Source: Hyphomicrobiales bacterium (GTDB lineage: Bacteria > Pseudomonadota > Alphaproteobacteria > Rhizobiales > Beijerinckiaceae). From it: DNA of 60,655 bases. Position numbers and translations under genes: made by a program. The DNA lies in assembly GCA_947455025.1 (NCBI GenBank), contig CANGLU010000011.1, positions 1-60,655 on the forward strand. Reading direction: 5' to 3'. Positions 25,323-33,929 of the stretch are shown here, piece after piece (the stretch's first letter is position 1; the number at the start of each line of letters is the position of its first letter). The notes under the pieces were generated by a model. That model was not told the DNA's origin, ran no database searches, and worked only from the letters and a program-made list of their open reading frames with translations.

Positions 25323-25445
25323 CCCTTATCCCTTGCGGGAGAGGGTGGCCCCCGAATGGGGGTCGGATGAGGGACTAATGATCGACCATCAGGCCCTCAT
25401 CCGGTCGCTCCGCGCCCCCCTTCTCCCGCAAGGGGAGAAGGGGGG
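25323..25445. repeat. Long intergenic palindrome, RIME-like rhizobial repeat
   Basis: Two imperfectly complementary arms of about 50 bp face each other. The left arm runs CCCTTATCCCTTGCGGGAGA ... CGGATGAGGG. The right arm runs CCCTCATCCG ... TTCTCCCGCAAGGGGAGAAG. Each arm has its own inner hairpin. From memory it resembles the palindromic mosaic elements scattered between genes of Rhizobiales. It lies between the binding protein and permease genes of one operon, where an RNA stem would protect the upstream message and lower permease expression. Confidence 0.85.
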
Positions 25446-25455
25446 CAACGGTCAA

Positions 25456-26262
25456 TCAATCGCCATAGACGTTGAAGGTGAAGTAACGCTTGGCAATCGC
25501 GTCATACTCGCCCGATGCGCGGACGGCCTTGATCGCGTCGTTGAAACGATCCTTCAGCTTGTCGCCCTTGCGGATGCCGACGCCGACGCCCGTGCCGAAG
25601 ATCGGATCGTTCGGAACGATCAACTTCACACCAAGATCTTTCGCAGCCGGGGTCTTCAAGAATTCGTCCGCAACAATCGAATCTTCCAAGGCGTAATCGA
25701 CGCGGCCTGCGACGAGATCGGCATTGTGGTTATCGGTCGTGTCATAGATCTTGATGGTTGCATCCTTCAGATAGGCATTGGCGTAGTCGGCGTGAATTGT
25801 GGCCGTCTGGACACCGATAATCTTGCCCTTCAAATCAGCAGGGTTGGCGATCTTGCCGCCCTTGCCATCCGGATTGGCAACCGTTGAAATGGCTGGCGCA
25901 TCCTTCTTGCCGATGATTTCGGCTGGCGTGTTGTAATATTTATCCGAGAAATCGATGACCTTCGAGCGGTCCGCCGTGATCGACATCGAGGAGAAAATCG
26001 CGTCGATCTTCTTGGCCTTCAGCGCCGGAATAATGCCATCCCATGCGGTGCTGACGATTTTGCACTCAACCTTCATTTCTTTGCAAAGGGCGGCGAGAAG
26101 GTCGATTTCAAAACCTTCCCACTGGTTCGTCGCGTTTTGCGAGCTGAACGGTGGATAGGCTTCCGAGCTAATGCCGATCTTTAATTTTTCAACCGCCATT
26201 GCGGAGGATGACGCGACGACCACAGCGGCAATAGCTGCTGATTTTACGATAAATTTCATCAT
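25456..26262 (-). CDS. Basic amino-acid ABC transporter binding protein (LAO/ArgT/OccT-like)
   Basis: A 268-residue periplasmic protein. Signal peptide 1-23 (MMKFIVKSAAIAAVVVASSS then AMA) is followed by LKIGISSEAYPPFSSQNATN, the opening of the SBP_bac_3 fold. Later come GFEIDLLAALCKEMKVEC, SSMSITADRSKVIDFSDKYY and VGVGIRKGDKLKDRFNDAI, all typical of lysine/arginine/ornithine, octopine or nopaline binding proteins. It is the first gene of the operon, with aruH starting divergently 274 bp away. Arginine as ligand is inferred from that context. Confidence 0.92.
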   Translation of the reverse strand: MMKFIVKSAAIAAVVVASSSAMAVEKLKIGISSEAYPPFSSQNATNQWEGFEIDLLAALCKEMKVECKIVSTAWDGIIPALKAKKIDAIFSSMSITADRSKVIDFSDKYYNTPAEIIGKKDAPAISTVANPDGKGGKIANPADLKGKIIGVQTATIHADYANAYLKDATIKIYDTTDNHNADLVAGRVDYALEDSIVADEFLKTPAAKDLGVKLIVPNDPIFGTGVGVGIRKGDKLKDRFNDAIKAVRASGEYDAIAKRYFTFNVYGD

Positions 26263-26536
26263 CTGACTTTTCCTATCCCTTTATGTAATCGGTACGATGG
26301 CAACCGACTTTCGACCTCGGACCCATAACTGGACCCTGATGATATTCCGGAGCGTGCCGCGGGACGCCTCAGGCGCCCGCCTACCCGCTTCCATGACAGA
26401 ACTATTTCAGTAGTTTGACGGACGAACAAGCGCTATCTGTAACACGCCTACAGGAGATTGGTCGTATAAAGGGGGATCAAAGGCGGCTTGGCCTGCGATA
26501 AAACCCCTTAAAAGGCTCGAAAAGACAGGGAAAATC
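26263..26536. promoter_or_regulatory. Divergent promoter region, arginine importer / aruHI
   Basis: The gap holds the start signals for both the importer operon and aruH. One short GC-rich inverted repeat (CGCCT-C-AGGCG, near 26366-26377) lies in the middle and could be an operator. No regulator gene adjoins it, so control must come from elsewhere. Confidence 0.45.
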
Positions 26537-27718
26537 ATGCGGTTTGCGGCGCGCGTTGAACATTTGGGTGGTGGTTCGGTTAGGGCGTGGGATATCCACA
26601 ATGCCGGAAAAGAAGCGCAAGCGCGCGGCGAGGATGTGATTGTTTTATCGGTCGGCGACCCCGATTTCGCCACCCCTGCCCCCATTATCGATACCGCGAT
26701 TGCAGCCCTTAAGGATGGCGACACGCATTATACAACCGTGGCGGGCAGGCGCGAGCTTCGAAAGGCGATTGCCGACCATCAGAATCAGCGTACGGGGCAA
26801 AAGCTCGACGAGGATAATATTTTGATCGTTGCCGGCACTCAGAACGGTCTCTTCTCAGCCTGCCAATGCCTGTTTGGGCCGGGCGATGAAGTGATTGTGC
26901 TGGAGCCCGCTTATCTCACCTATGAGGCAACCGTTGGATCGACGGGCGCAACGCTGGTGCGGGCGCCTGCAACGGCGGATGGCCTGTTTCGCCCCGACAT
27001 TGCCGCCTTGGAAAAATGCGTGACGCCCCGCACGAAAGGCATTCTGTTTGCCAATCCGTGCAATCCAACAGGCGTTGTTTTCTCGCCCGCCGAGCTTGAG
27101 GGCATCGCCGATATTGCGCGCCGCCATGATCTTTGGGTCGTAAGCGATGAAGTCTATGCCGAGCTGGTGTTTGACGGCCACTTTGCCAGCACGGCTGCTT
27201 TACCGGGCATGGCCGAGCGGACCGTTACCGTGGCGTCCTTTTCCAAATCGCACGCGATGACGGGATGGCGGATCGGCTGGATCATTGCGCCGAAGGATCT
27301 CATTACGCATGCGGATAATCTCGCGCTGTGCTCGCTTTATGGCATTGCCGGATTCATTCAGGATGCCGCGATGACCGCGATCGCGCAAACGGATCACGTC
27401 GCGCTTGAAATGCGGGAGATTTATCAACGGCGCTGTCAGGTCTTGTGCGACCATGTCGACCATGCGCCGGGCCTTGTGTGCTTAAGACCTGCCTCCGGTA
27501 TGTTTGCACTTGTTGATGTGCGGGGCACCGGCCAGAGCGCGCATGAATTTGCGTGGGGGCTGTTTAAAGCCGAAGGCGTCTCGGTGCTCGATGCCTCGGC
27601 CTTCGGGCCATCAGCAGAGGGCTATGTTCGCGTCGCCTTCACCGTTGGGGAAGATCAACTGGCGGAAGCCGGGCGACGGATTGTCCGCTACGCTATTTCG
27701 CTGACGGGGCAAGCCTAA
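26537..27718 (+). CDS. aruH: Arginine:pyruvate transaminase (AruH-like class I aminotransferase)
   Basis: A 393-residue PLP enzyme of the class I/II fold. Motifs are VGDPDFATPAPI, ANPCNPTGVVFS (substrate carboxylate region), VSDEVYAELVFDG and SFSKSHAMTGWRIGW, whose lysine binds PLP. The length and the direct link to aruI (1-base gap) point to AruH, which moves the alpha-amino group of L-arginine to pyruvate, giving 2-ketoarginine and alanine. It faces a basic amino-acid importer, completing an uptake-and-use module. Without the neighbour it would be only a generic aminotransferase. Confidence 0.85.
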   Translation: MRFAARVEHLGGGSVRAWDIHNAGKEAQARGEDVIVLSVGDPDFATPAPIIDTAIAALKDGDTHYTTVAGRRELRKAIADHQNQRTGQKLDEDNILIVAGTQNGLFSACQCLFGPGDEVIVLEPAYLTYEATVGSTGATLVRAPATADGLFRPDIAALEKCVTPRTKGILFANPCNPTGVVFSPAELEGIADIARRHDLWVVSDEVYAELVFDGHFASTAALPGMAERTVTVASFSKSHAMTGWRIGWIIAPKDLITHADNLALCSLYGIAGFIQDAAMTAIAQTDHVALEMREIYQRRCQVLCDHVDHAPGLVCLRPASGMFALVDVRGTGQSAHEFAWGLFKAEGVSVLDASAFGPSAEGYVRVAFTVGEDQLAEAGRRIVRYAISLTGQA

Positions 27719-27719
27719 G

Positions 27720-29330
27720 ATGCGTACGCTTGGCGTCTATTTAGCCGAACTGCTCGAAGCCTATGGTGTTGATACGATCTTCGGTATTCCGGGGGTGCAT
27801 ACGGTTGAGTTTTACCGTGGGCTGCCGCTCACGAAAATTCGCCATGTGACGCCGCGCCACGAGCAAGGTGCGGGCTTTATGGCCGATGGCTATGCGCGCG
27901 TTTCCGGCAAGCCCGGCGTGTGCTTGTTGATTACCGGACCAGGCCTAACCAATGCGGCAACGGCTATGGCGCAGGCCTATGCCGATTCCATTCCGATGCT
28001 GGTGATTACGGCGGTGAACGCGGTTGGCCGCATGGGCTCGGGCGAAGGCTGGCTGCATGAGTTGAAAGACCAGCGGCAATTGACGCAAGGGCTCACCGCC
28101 TTCAGCCATACGGTATTTACAAAAGACGAGCTTGACCACGCCATGGCACGCGCCTTCGCGATATTTGCGAGCGCGCGACCGCGGCCTGTGCATATTGAAA
28201 TTCCGACCGATATCATCCGCTTGCCGGTTGATGTTTCAGCGGCTGCACACGCGGCTGCTATGCCGCTGCGTCCCGCACCGCGCGCGGAGTCGATTGCCGA
28301 GGCGGTCAATATTTTGGAAGCCTCATCGCGGCCATTAATTCTAACGGGCGGAGGGGCAATCGATGCCGCTCCCCTTCTTCCTTTGCTGGCGGAAAAACTC
28401 GATGCGCCTTTGGTGATGACGGTGAATGGACGCGGGCTTTTGCCAACCGAGCACCCGCTTGCCGTGCCGTGCAATCCAAGCCTGCCTGCCGTTCGCGATT
28501 TGATGCTCGAAGCGGATGCGATATTGGCGATTGGTACCGAATTCGGCCCGACCGATTATGATTGGTATGAAACAGGGGCGCCACGCCTAACCGCGCCGCT
28601 GATCCGCATTGATATCGATCCGGAACAGGCGATGCGCGGGCATCGTGCGGCGTGTGTGATCGTGGCCGATGCGGGCGCGAGTGTGGCGGCCCTTGTCGAT
28701 GCGCTTCCGGTACGCAAGCCAAGCGATGGTGCGGCGCGTGCCCAAACAACACGGGCGCGTGTCATGCGCGAGGATGTGGGCAGCGTTTACAAAGCCTCGC
28801 TGTCCTTGCTGGATGAGACACGCGCGACCCTGCCTGATGCGGTTATTATCGGCGATTCCGCGCAGCCTGTTTATGCCGCGTCTGTCGCTTATGCAGCGCC
28901 CAAGGTGCGCTCGTTTTTTGCGTCTGCCACGGGGTTTGGGACACTTGGTTATGCGCTTCCGGCCGCCATTGGCGCGCAATTGGGGGCATTACGCCGCCCG
29001 ATCATTGCTGTAATGGGCGATGGCGGATTGCAATTCACACTGGCTGAAATTGCGTCAGCGGTTGAGGCTCAGACGCCAATCGTGATTCTTGTTTGGAATA
29101 ATCACGGATATGGCGAAATCAAAAGCTTCATGCAGTCGCGCCAGATTGAACCGATTGGGGTTGATATCGGCACGCCCGATTTTATCGCGCTTGCACTGGC
29201 GTTTGGCGCGGCAGCGGAAACGCTTCAACGCGCCGATGATTTGCCGCGTTTGTTGCTTGAGGCCGTAAAGCGTAATGGGCCAACACTGATCGATATTGAT
29301 GAAACGATGTATGTTAGCGAGCGGGGATAA
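27720..29330 (+). CDS. aruI: 5-guanidino-2-oxopentanoate (2-ketoarginine) decarboxylase, AruI-like
   Basis: A 536-residue thiamine-diphosphate enzyme. The N-terminal domain has the TPP-activating glutamate in PRHEQGAGFMADGYAR and LLITGPGLTNAATAMAQAYA. The C-terminal domain has the TPP/Mg motif from GDGGLQFTL to WNNHGYGEI. It decarboxylates 2-ketoarginine to 4-guanidinobutyraldehyde in the arginine transaminase pathway. The gene starts one base after the aruH stop. The next enzymes, a guanidinobutyraldehyde dehydrogenase and guanidinobutyrase, are not adjacent; the aldehyde dehydrogenase at 37 kb is a conceivable but unlinked candidate. Confidence 0.85.
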   Translation: MRTLGVYLAELLEAYGVDTIFGIPGVHTVEFYRGLPLTKIRHVTPRHEQGAGFMADGYARVSGKPGVCLLITGPGLTNAATAMAQAYADSIPMLVITAVNAVGRMGSGEGWLHELKDQRQLTQGLTAFSHTVFTKDELDHAMARAFAIFASARPRPVHIEIPTDIIRLPVDVSAAAHAAAMPLRPAPRAESIAEAVNILEASSRPLILTGGGAIDAAPLLPLLAEKLDAPLVMTVNGRGLLPTEHPLAVPCNPSLPAVRDLMLEADAILAIGTEFGPTDYDWYETGAPRLTAPLIRIDIDPEQAMRGHRAACVIVADAGASVAALVDALPVRKPSDGAARAQTTRARVMREDVGSVYKASLSLLDETRATLPDAVIIGDSAQPVYAASVAYAAPKVRSFFASATGFGTLGYALPAAIGAQLGALRRPIIAVMGDGGLQFTLAEIASAVEAQTPIVILVWNNHGYGEIKSFMQSRQIEPIGVDIGTPDFIALALAFGAAAETLQRADDLPRLLLEAVKRNGPTLIDIDETMYVSERG

Positions 29331-29337
29331 TTAAACC

Positions 29338-29455
29338 GTCATTGCGAGCGATGAGCGAAGCAACCCAGCTAACAGAATTTAAAAAAATGCGATGTTTGAT
29401 GTTGCATTTTGTTCTGCATCATCAACTGGGTTGCTTCGCGTTCGCTCGCAATGAC
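29338..29455. repeat. Dispersed-type palindromic repeat between convergent genes
   Basis: The arms of about 30 bp are nearly perfect complements: GTCATTGCGAGCGA ... GCGAAGCAACCCAG on the left and CTGGGTTGCTTCGC ... TCGCTCGCAATGAC on the right. They differ only in two or three central bases. The 57-bp spacer holds an inner AAAATGC/GCATTTT stem. Similar GTCATTGCGAGCGAAGC elements are, from memory, scattered through many bacterial genomes. It fills the gap between the convergent aruI and DDAH stops and probably acts as a two-way terminator or message stabiliser. Confidence 0.88.
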
Positions 29456-29467
29456 AGAAAAATGCGA

Positions 29468-30262
29468 TTACTCAGCTCGCCATCTCAGTGACATGCAGGA
29501 TAATCCTGCATCCACTTTCGCGATCTCGGAAGTAGCCAACGGCACAACCGTATAACCCGCGTTTTGTAACATCGCGATGGTTTGCGGAAAAGCGCTTCCG
29601 ACAAAAACGCGATCATTGATGCGAAGCGCATTGGCGGCGCCCTCTTCGCCATCGGGCGTGAAGAGGATTTTCAACCCGTCAAACACACCACCCGCCGCCA
29701 AGCGTTTGGTGGAGAGCACGGTCTGCTCGTCGAGCAGCGAGCAATCGGATTTGAAATGCAAGACATTGGGTGGCGTGCGCACAATGACGGAAGTTTTGCC
29801 CAAGGCTTTAAGGCACTCGGCTAGAGCGTGCGCGCCTGTTTCATTGGTGCGATCGGAGAGGCCTATCATCACACGGTCTTGCAGCACCAGAATATCGCCC
29901 CCATCGGCAAAGCCGGGGCTTGGCAAATCGAGCACGCGGGCAAAAAAATGGTTCAGCGTAGGTGCCATTTCGGCCGCTTCACCAAACCGGCTCGCAGCAC
30001 CCGGACGCATGACAATCGCGCCTTCAGTAAAGACGAGGGCCGGATCTTCGACAAACATCGAGTCAGGATAGGCATCAAGCGCGGCAAGCGTTTCAACCTT
30101 CACGCCAGCCTCTTCAAGCGCCTTCACATAGGCCGAATGTTCAGCCAGCACTTTGGCATAATCGGGCGCGCCGACATCCACCGCACGAAGACCATCGACG
30201 ATGGCACGGCACGGGGTGCGGACGATGGCGTGATCAAACGCGTAAACAGGTTTTCCTGGCAT
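29468..30262 (-). CDS. ddaH: Dimethylarginine dimethylaminohydrolase family protein
   Basis: A 264-residue amidinotransferase-fold hydrolase. Catalytic residues are Cys256 ([10 protein letters not shown]), His169 (NVLHFKSD) and Asp120 (FADGGDIL, matching Asp126 of human DDAH1 rather than Glu114 of the Pseudomonas enzyme); FVEDPALVF carries the guanidinium-binding acidic residues. The His-Cys spacing of 87 equals that remembered for Pseudomonas DDAH. It would turn methylated arginines, or a related guanidino compound, into citrulline and an amine. Its ATG shares one base with the stop of the sugar ABC ATPase (TGATG), so it is the last gene of the xylose-type operon. Confidence 0.85.
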   Translation of the reverse strand: MPGKPVYAFDHAIVRTPCRAIVDGLRAVDVGAPDYAKVLAEHSAYVKALEEAGVKVETLAALDAYPDSMFVEDPALVFTEGAIVMRPGAASRFGEAAEMAPTLNHFFARVLDLPSPGFADGGDILVLQDRVMIGLSDRTNETGAHALAECLKALGKTSVIVRTPPNVLHFKSDCSLLDEQTVLSTKRLAAGGVFDGLKILFTPDGEEGAANALRINDRVFVGSAFPQTIAMLQNAGYTVVPLATSEIAKVDAGLSCMSLRWRAE

Positions 30263-31077
30263 CAGTTAGCCAATGCACCCGGTCCGGGAATGGCACTTGG
30301 AGGGCATTTGCCAGCGATAATCATACCGAGCACATCATCATGGCTGACATTATCGGTGCTGGCCGTTCCGACCACGCGACCGTTTTTCATAACCGTCACA
30401 CGATCGGCAAGATCAAACACATCATGAAGATCGTGGCTGATCAGAAAAATACCAATGCCTTCCGCTTTCAACTGCTTGATCAATTCACCCACCTGCGCGG
30501 TCTCGGCTGGGCCGAGCGCTGCGGTTGGCTCATCCATGATCAGAATGCGGGCATTGAAATTGATCGCGCGGGCGATTGCGACCGACTGGCGCTGACCGCC
30601 GGAAAGCGCTTTGACCGGTTCTTTGAAACGGCGGAAATTCGGGTTGAGACGGCCCATCACTCCACGCGTTGCAGCCTCCATGGCCACATCGTCCAGCGTG
30701 CCGAATTTCGTTTTCAATTCGCGGCCGATATAAAGATTGGCCGCAGCATCAAGATTATCGGCCAAAGCAAGGTTTTGATAGATCGTTTCAATCCCCTGCG
30801 CCTTCGCGTCGCGCGGATTGTTGATATCGGCCAATTCGCCATTGATATAGATGGCGCCAGCATCGCGCTGATAAGCGCCAGACAATACCTTGATCAAGGT
30901 TGTCTTACCCGCACCATTGTGCCCAAGCAGGCCTACGACCTCGCCCGGATACAAATCGATAGTTGCATGATCGACCGCTTTAATACCACCAAAGGCAATC
31001 GAGATATCGCGCATCTCGACAAGAGGTGTCCCTCTTTTTGCTTTCGCGAGATCAGCGCCGTTTGAGCCTGTCGTCAT
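30262..31077 (-). CDS. xylG: Xylose-type sugar ABC transporter ATP-binding protein
   Basis: A 271-residue single-domain ATPase with Walker [10 protein letters not shown], signature [15 protein letters not shown], Walker [16 protein letters not shown] and switch histidine in [10 protein letters not shown]. Escherichia coli XylG has two fused ABC domains; here only one is present, as is common in Rhizobiales. It follows the permease by 9 bp and its stop is joined to the DDAH start. Xylose specificity is inferred from the binding protein and permease. Confidence 0.88.
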   Translation of the reverse strand: MTTGSNGADLAKAKRGTPLVEMRDISIAFGGIKAVDHATIDLYPGEVVGLLGHNGAGKTTLIKVLSGAYQRDAGAIYINGELADINNPRDAKAQGIETIYQNLALADNLDAAANLYIGRELKTKFGTLDDVAMEAATRGVMGRLNPNFRRFKEPVKALSGGQRQSVAIARAINFNARILIMDEPTAALGPAETAQVGELIKQLKAEGIGIFLISHDLHDVFDLADRVTVMKNGRVVGTASTDNVSHDDVLGMIIAGKCPPSAIPGPGALAN

Positions 31078-31086
31078 AATGGCCTC

Positions 31087-32409
31087 TTACTTCATTCTAC
31101 GGCGATACATGTGATCAAGCCAGACCGCAAAGCTCAACACAACACCCAGTGTCATTTGAAGCACGGGCGTATCAAAGCCCAGAAGCGTCATGCCCGTCTG
31201 AATTGACCACATAATCAGCGCGCCAAAAATCGCACCAAAAATTGTTCCTGTTCCGCCCGCCAGCGACGTGCCGCCGATAACGGTTGCAGCAATCACGTAA
31301 AGCTCGTCCGTGGTGCCGAGCGCGATGGCCGCAGCATTCAAGCGTGCCGTTGCAACGATGGCCGAAACGGCAGCGAGCAGACCCATAATCGTGAAGGCCG
31401 TAATGGTGATTTTCTTCGTGTTGATACCGGCCAGTTCAACGGCTTCCGGATTACCACCGATCGCATAGACATAGCGACCGAATAGGGTCCGGTTGGTGAT
31501 AAACGTCATGATCAAACCGACAGCAATCGCAATCAAAACAGGCATCGCGAAGCCATGCGCGATGAAGAGCCCTTCCGGCGGAACCGTGATGTTATGCGCA
31601 GCCGCATATTCTTTCACTACACCCTTTGGCCAATAATAGCTGTTGACCAGAACAACCGTACCGATAAGGGCGACACACATCACGACGCCGATAAAGGTCT
31701 CGGCCCAGATGGGGCGTAATGGAAAGTTAAAGCGCTTGCGCTGCACACGGCCGTAATGAAGGCCCCATACGACGCCGGCGCAGGCAATAATCCCAACGAT
31801 CCAGCTCCAAAATGCGCCGACAGACCCATAAGGACCGCCACCGATCAAAGCATAGGTTGGATCAAGCGGGGCGATGGTTTCGCCAGACGCGATCTTGAAG
31901 GCCGCGCCGCGCCAAAACATCAGGCCCGACAATGTTACGATAAAGGAAGGGATACCCGTATACGCGACCAATGTGCCATGAAACGCGCCAATGGCTGCGC
32001 CAAGCACTAGAGCAATCACCATGGATAAAATCCAAACCCATGGGCTTCCCGGCGCAAAATATTGCGGCAGTCCATAAACCTGCAAATAGGCAATCACTAC
32101 GGCGATGAAACCGAGAATCGATCCAACGGAAAGATCGATGTGGCGCATAACAATGATCAGCACCATGCCGGTTGCCATCACCGAAATCGATGAGGTCTGA
32201 ACCAACAAATTCCAAAGATTTCGAGGTGTTAAAAACAGCCCTGTCCCGGTAATCAACTTACCGGCAATATCGAACCCAATCCAAATGACGGCAAGAGCGA
32301 TGACCATACCCACAACGCGGGTATCGATTTCTGTCGCGCGGAAGAAGCGTTTAATAGGCCCTTCAACGTCGCTGGCAGGGGTTTGGTTTGGGTGAATTTC
32401 GGCGGACAC
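31087..32409 (-). CDS. xylH: Xylose-type sugar ABC transporter permease (XylH-like)
   Basis: A 440-residue permease, longer than RbsC types (about 320-350). It has more than ten hydrophobic segments and an extra loop region around residues 230-265 typical of XylH. Conserved blocks include VLIIVMRHIDLSVGSILGF and TVIGGTSLAGGTGTIFGA. The start is GTG 32409 preceded by GAGAGG. A stem-loop separates it from the binding protein gene. Confidence 0.9.
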   Translation of the reverse strand: MSAEIHPNQTPASDVEGPIKRFFRATEIDTRVVGMVIALAVIWIGFDIAGKLITGTGLFLTPRNLWNLLVQTSSISVMATGMVLIIVMRHIDLSVGSILGFIAVVIAYLQVYGLPQYFAPGSPWVWILSMVIALVLGAAIGAFHGTLVAYTGIPSFIVTLSGLMFWRGAAFKIASGETIAPLDPTYALIGGGPYGSVGAFWSWIVGIIACAGVVWGLHYGRVQRKRFNFPLRPIWAETFIGVVMCVALIGTVVLVNSYYWPKGVVKEYAAAHNITVPPEGLFIAHGFAMPVLIAIAVGLIMTFITNRTLFGRYVYAIGGNPEAVELAGINTKKITITAFTIMGLLAAVSAIVATARLNAAAIALGTTDELYVIAATVIGGTSLAGGTGTIFGAIFGALIMWSIQTGMTLLGFDTPVLQMTLGVVLSFAVWLDHMYRRRMK

Positions 32410-32474
32410 GTGAGCCTCTCAAGATATAATCGGACCACACTATGGGCGATCTTCCGTGAATTCATTATTTAAGA

Positions 32475-32505
32475 GGCTGCGCCACCCATAACAGATGGCG
32501 CAGCC
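32475..32505 (-). terminator. Stem-loop between xylF and xylH
   Basis: A perfect 10-bp stem (GGCTGCGCCA / TGGCGCAGCC) with an 11-base loop lies 37 bp after the binding protein stop. The trailing T run is poor. It is best read as a partial terminator or 3' stabiliser that keeps binding protein message above permease message. Confidence 0.65.
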
Positions 32506-32541
32506 TTATTGGTCGTCAAGCGGGGCGAGACGCCCTACTGA

Positions 32542-33588
32542 TTACTTGCAAGCTGCAACCTTAGCTGGGTTAGCACCGGCGCAAGCCTTTTCCTTGGAAA
32601 TCCAACCTGCCTTGATGACGAGGTCGAGATTGTCCACGGTGATTGGCTGTGGCGGGATGAGGATGGCGTCCATCTTCACCTTCTTGGCGCCGTCAGCAAA
32701 CGTGTTGCCGTTAGCAACTTCCGATGGCTTCTTGCCTTCGGCGAGTGCGTTAGCGGCTTCACCAGCAACCTTACCAAGCTGACGCGAGTCCTTCCAGACG
32801 GAAACGAGCTGCGTGCCGAGAGCAACGCGGTTCAAAGCGGCAAGATCGCCGTCCTGACCGGTCACTGGCACCGAGCCAGCCATGCCCTGCGCGGTGAGCG
32901 CAGCAACAACACCCGAAGCCATGCCGTCGTTTTCTGACATGACGGCATCAACCTTGTTGCCGGTCTTGGTCAGGCACTGTTCCATGTTCTTCTGTGCGTT
33001 ATCTGGCTTCCAGTTGTCTGTGAAGGTTTCGCAGACATTCTTGATTTTGCCAGATTCGATCAATGGCTTGATCGATTCCATCATGCCGTTGAAGAGGAAG
33101 GTTGCGTTTGGATCGCCTGGATCACCCTTGATGAACGCAAAATTGCCTTCCTTCTTGCCCTTTTCAAGCATCGTCTTCGCCATCAAACGGCCAACGCCAA
33201 CGTTGTCGAAGGTGATGTAGAGAAGGCCAGCCTGCTCGATCTGACGATCATAAGCGATGACTGGAATGCCTTCAGCCTTGGCCTTTTCAAGCGCTGGCTT
33301 AATGGCTTCACCGTCCTGAGCGAAGATCAGGATCGCGTTTGCGCCTTGCGAGATCAGCGACTCGACGTCTGCAAGCTGCTTGGCAGCAGACTGCTGTGCG
33401 TCAGCCATGATGTATTTGTTGCCGGCGGCTTCGATCGCGCCCTTGATGGCCGCTTCGTCCGTCTTCCAGCGTTCTTCCTGCTTGGTGCCCCAAGACACGG
33501 CAATGATCTTGTCTTTAGCCATCGCTGCGCCAGCAAACGATGCAACAAGCATCGTTCCAGCCAACATTGAACCAATCATACGCTTCAT
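32542..33588 (-). CDS. xylF: D-xylose-type ABC transporter periplasmic binding protein
   Basis: A 348-residue exported protein. The signal peptide (1-24, MKRMIGSMLAGTMLVASFAG then AAMA) precedes KDKIIAVSWGTKQEERWKTD. Sequences such as AILIFAQDGEAIKPALEKAK, VIAYDRQIEQ, FIKGDPGDPNATFLFNGM and VTGQDGDLAALNRVALGTQ closely follow XylF of known D-xylose transporters. GGGAGAG lies before the ATG. First gene of a four-gene operon (binding protein, permease, ATPase, DDAH). Confidence 0.9.
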   Translation of the reverse strand: MKRMIGSMLAGTMLVASFAGAAMAKDKIIAVSWGTKQEERWKTDEAAIKGAIEAAGNKYIMADAQQSAAKQLADVESLISQGANAILIFAQDGEAIKPALEKAKAEGIPVIAYDRQIEQAGLLYITFDNVGVGRLMAKTMLEKGKKEGNFAFIKGDPGDPNATFLFNGMMESIKPLIESGKIKNVCETFTDNWKPDNAQKNMEQCLTKTGNKVDAVMSENDGMASGVVAALTAQGMAGSVPVTGQDGDLAALNRVALGTQLVSVWKDSRQLGKVAGEAANALAEGKKPSEVANGNTFADGAKKVKMDAILIPPQPITVDNLDLVIKAGWISKEKACAGANPAKVAACK

Positions 33589-33929
33589 TCGATTCTCTCC
33601 CTAAGTTTGCCGATCCGGTTATTGAACCAAACTCTAGGCCCAAGCCGGACTCGCTCGATAAGCGGTAGGTCTCTTTTATCAGAGCTTCGCTTTTGTCAAG
33701 TTTAAGGAAAGCCGTCAATGCACTTTTTGCAAGATAAGTTGCAAATTTTTTATTTCAGCAATTAATTTATCGAATATGGACTGCTTTGTTTAACGGACCT
33801 ACTTGTTGTTCGTCCTAAAATATCCTTATTGGAGGACAATTAGGCGGATGGCGGGACTGTGCGCAAAGGGACACTGCATCCATTCTTTAGGCCGAAACGG
33901 CGCAAAATTGGCTGATTTGGGACGGAAAT
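33589..33929. promoter_or_regulatory. Divergent intergenic region, xylF / haloperoxidase gene
   Basis: No gene is seen in this gap. The stretch 33690-33840 is AT-rich. Two copies of the palindrome TTGCAA (33727-33732 and 33739-33744) lie 12 bp apart, one helical turn, and form a plausible operator for the xylF promoter. The rest shows nothing I can assign. Confidence 0.45.
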
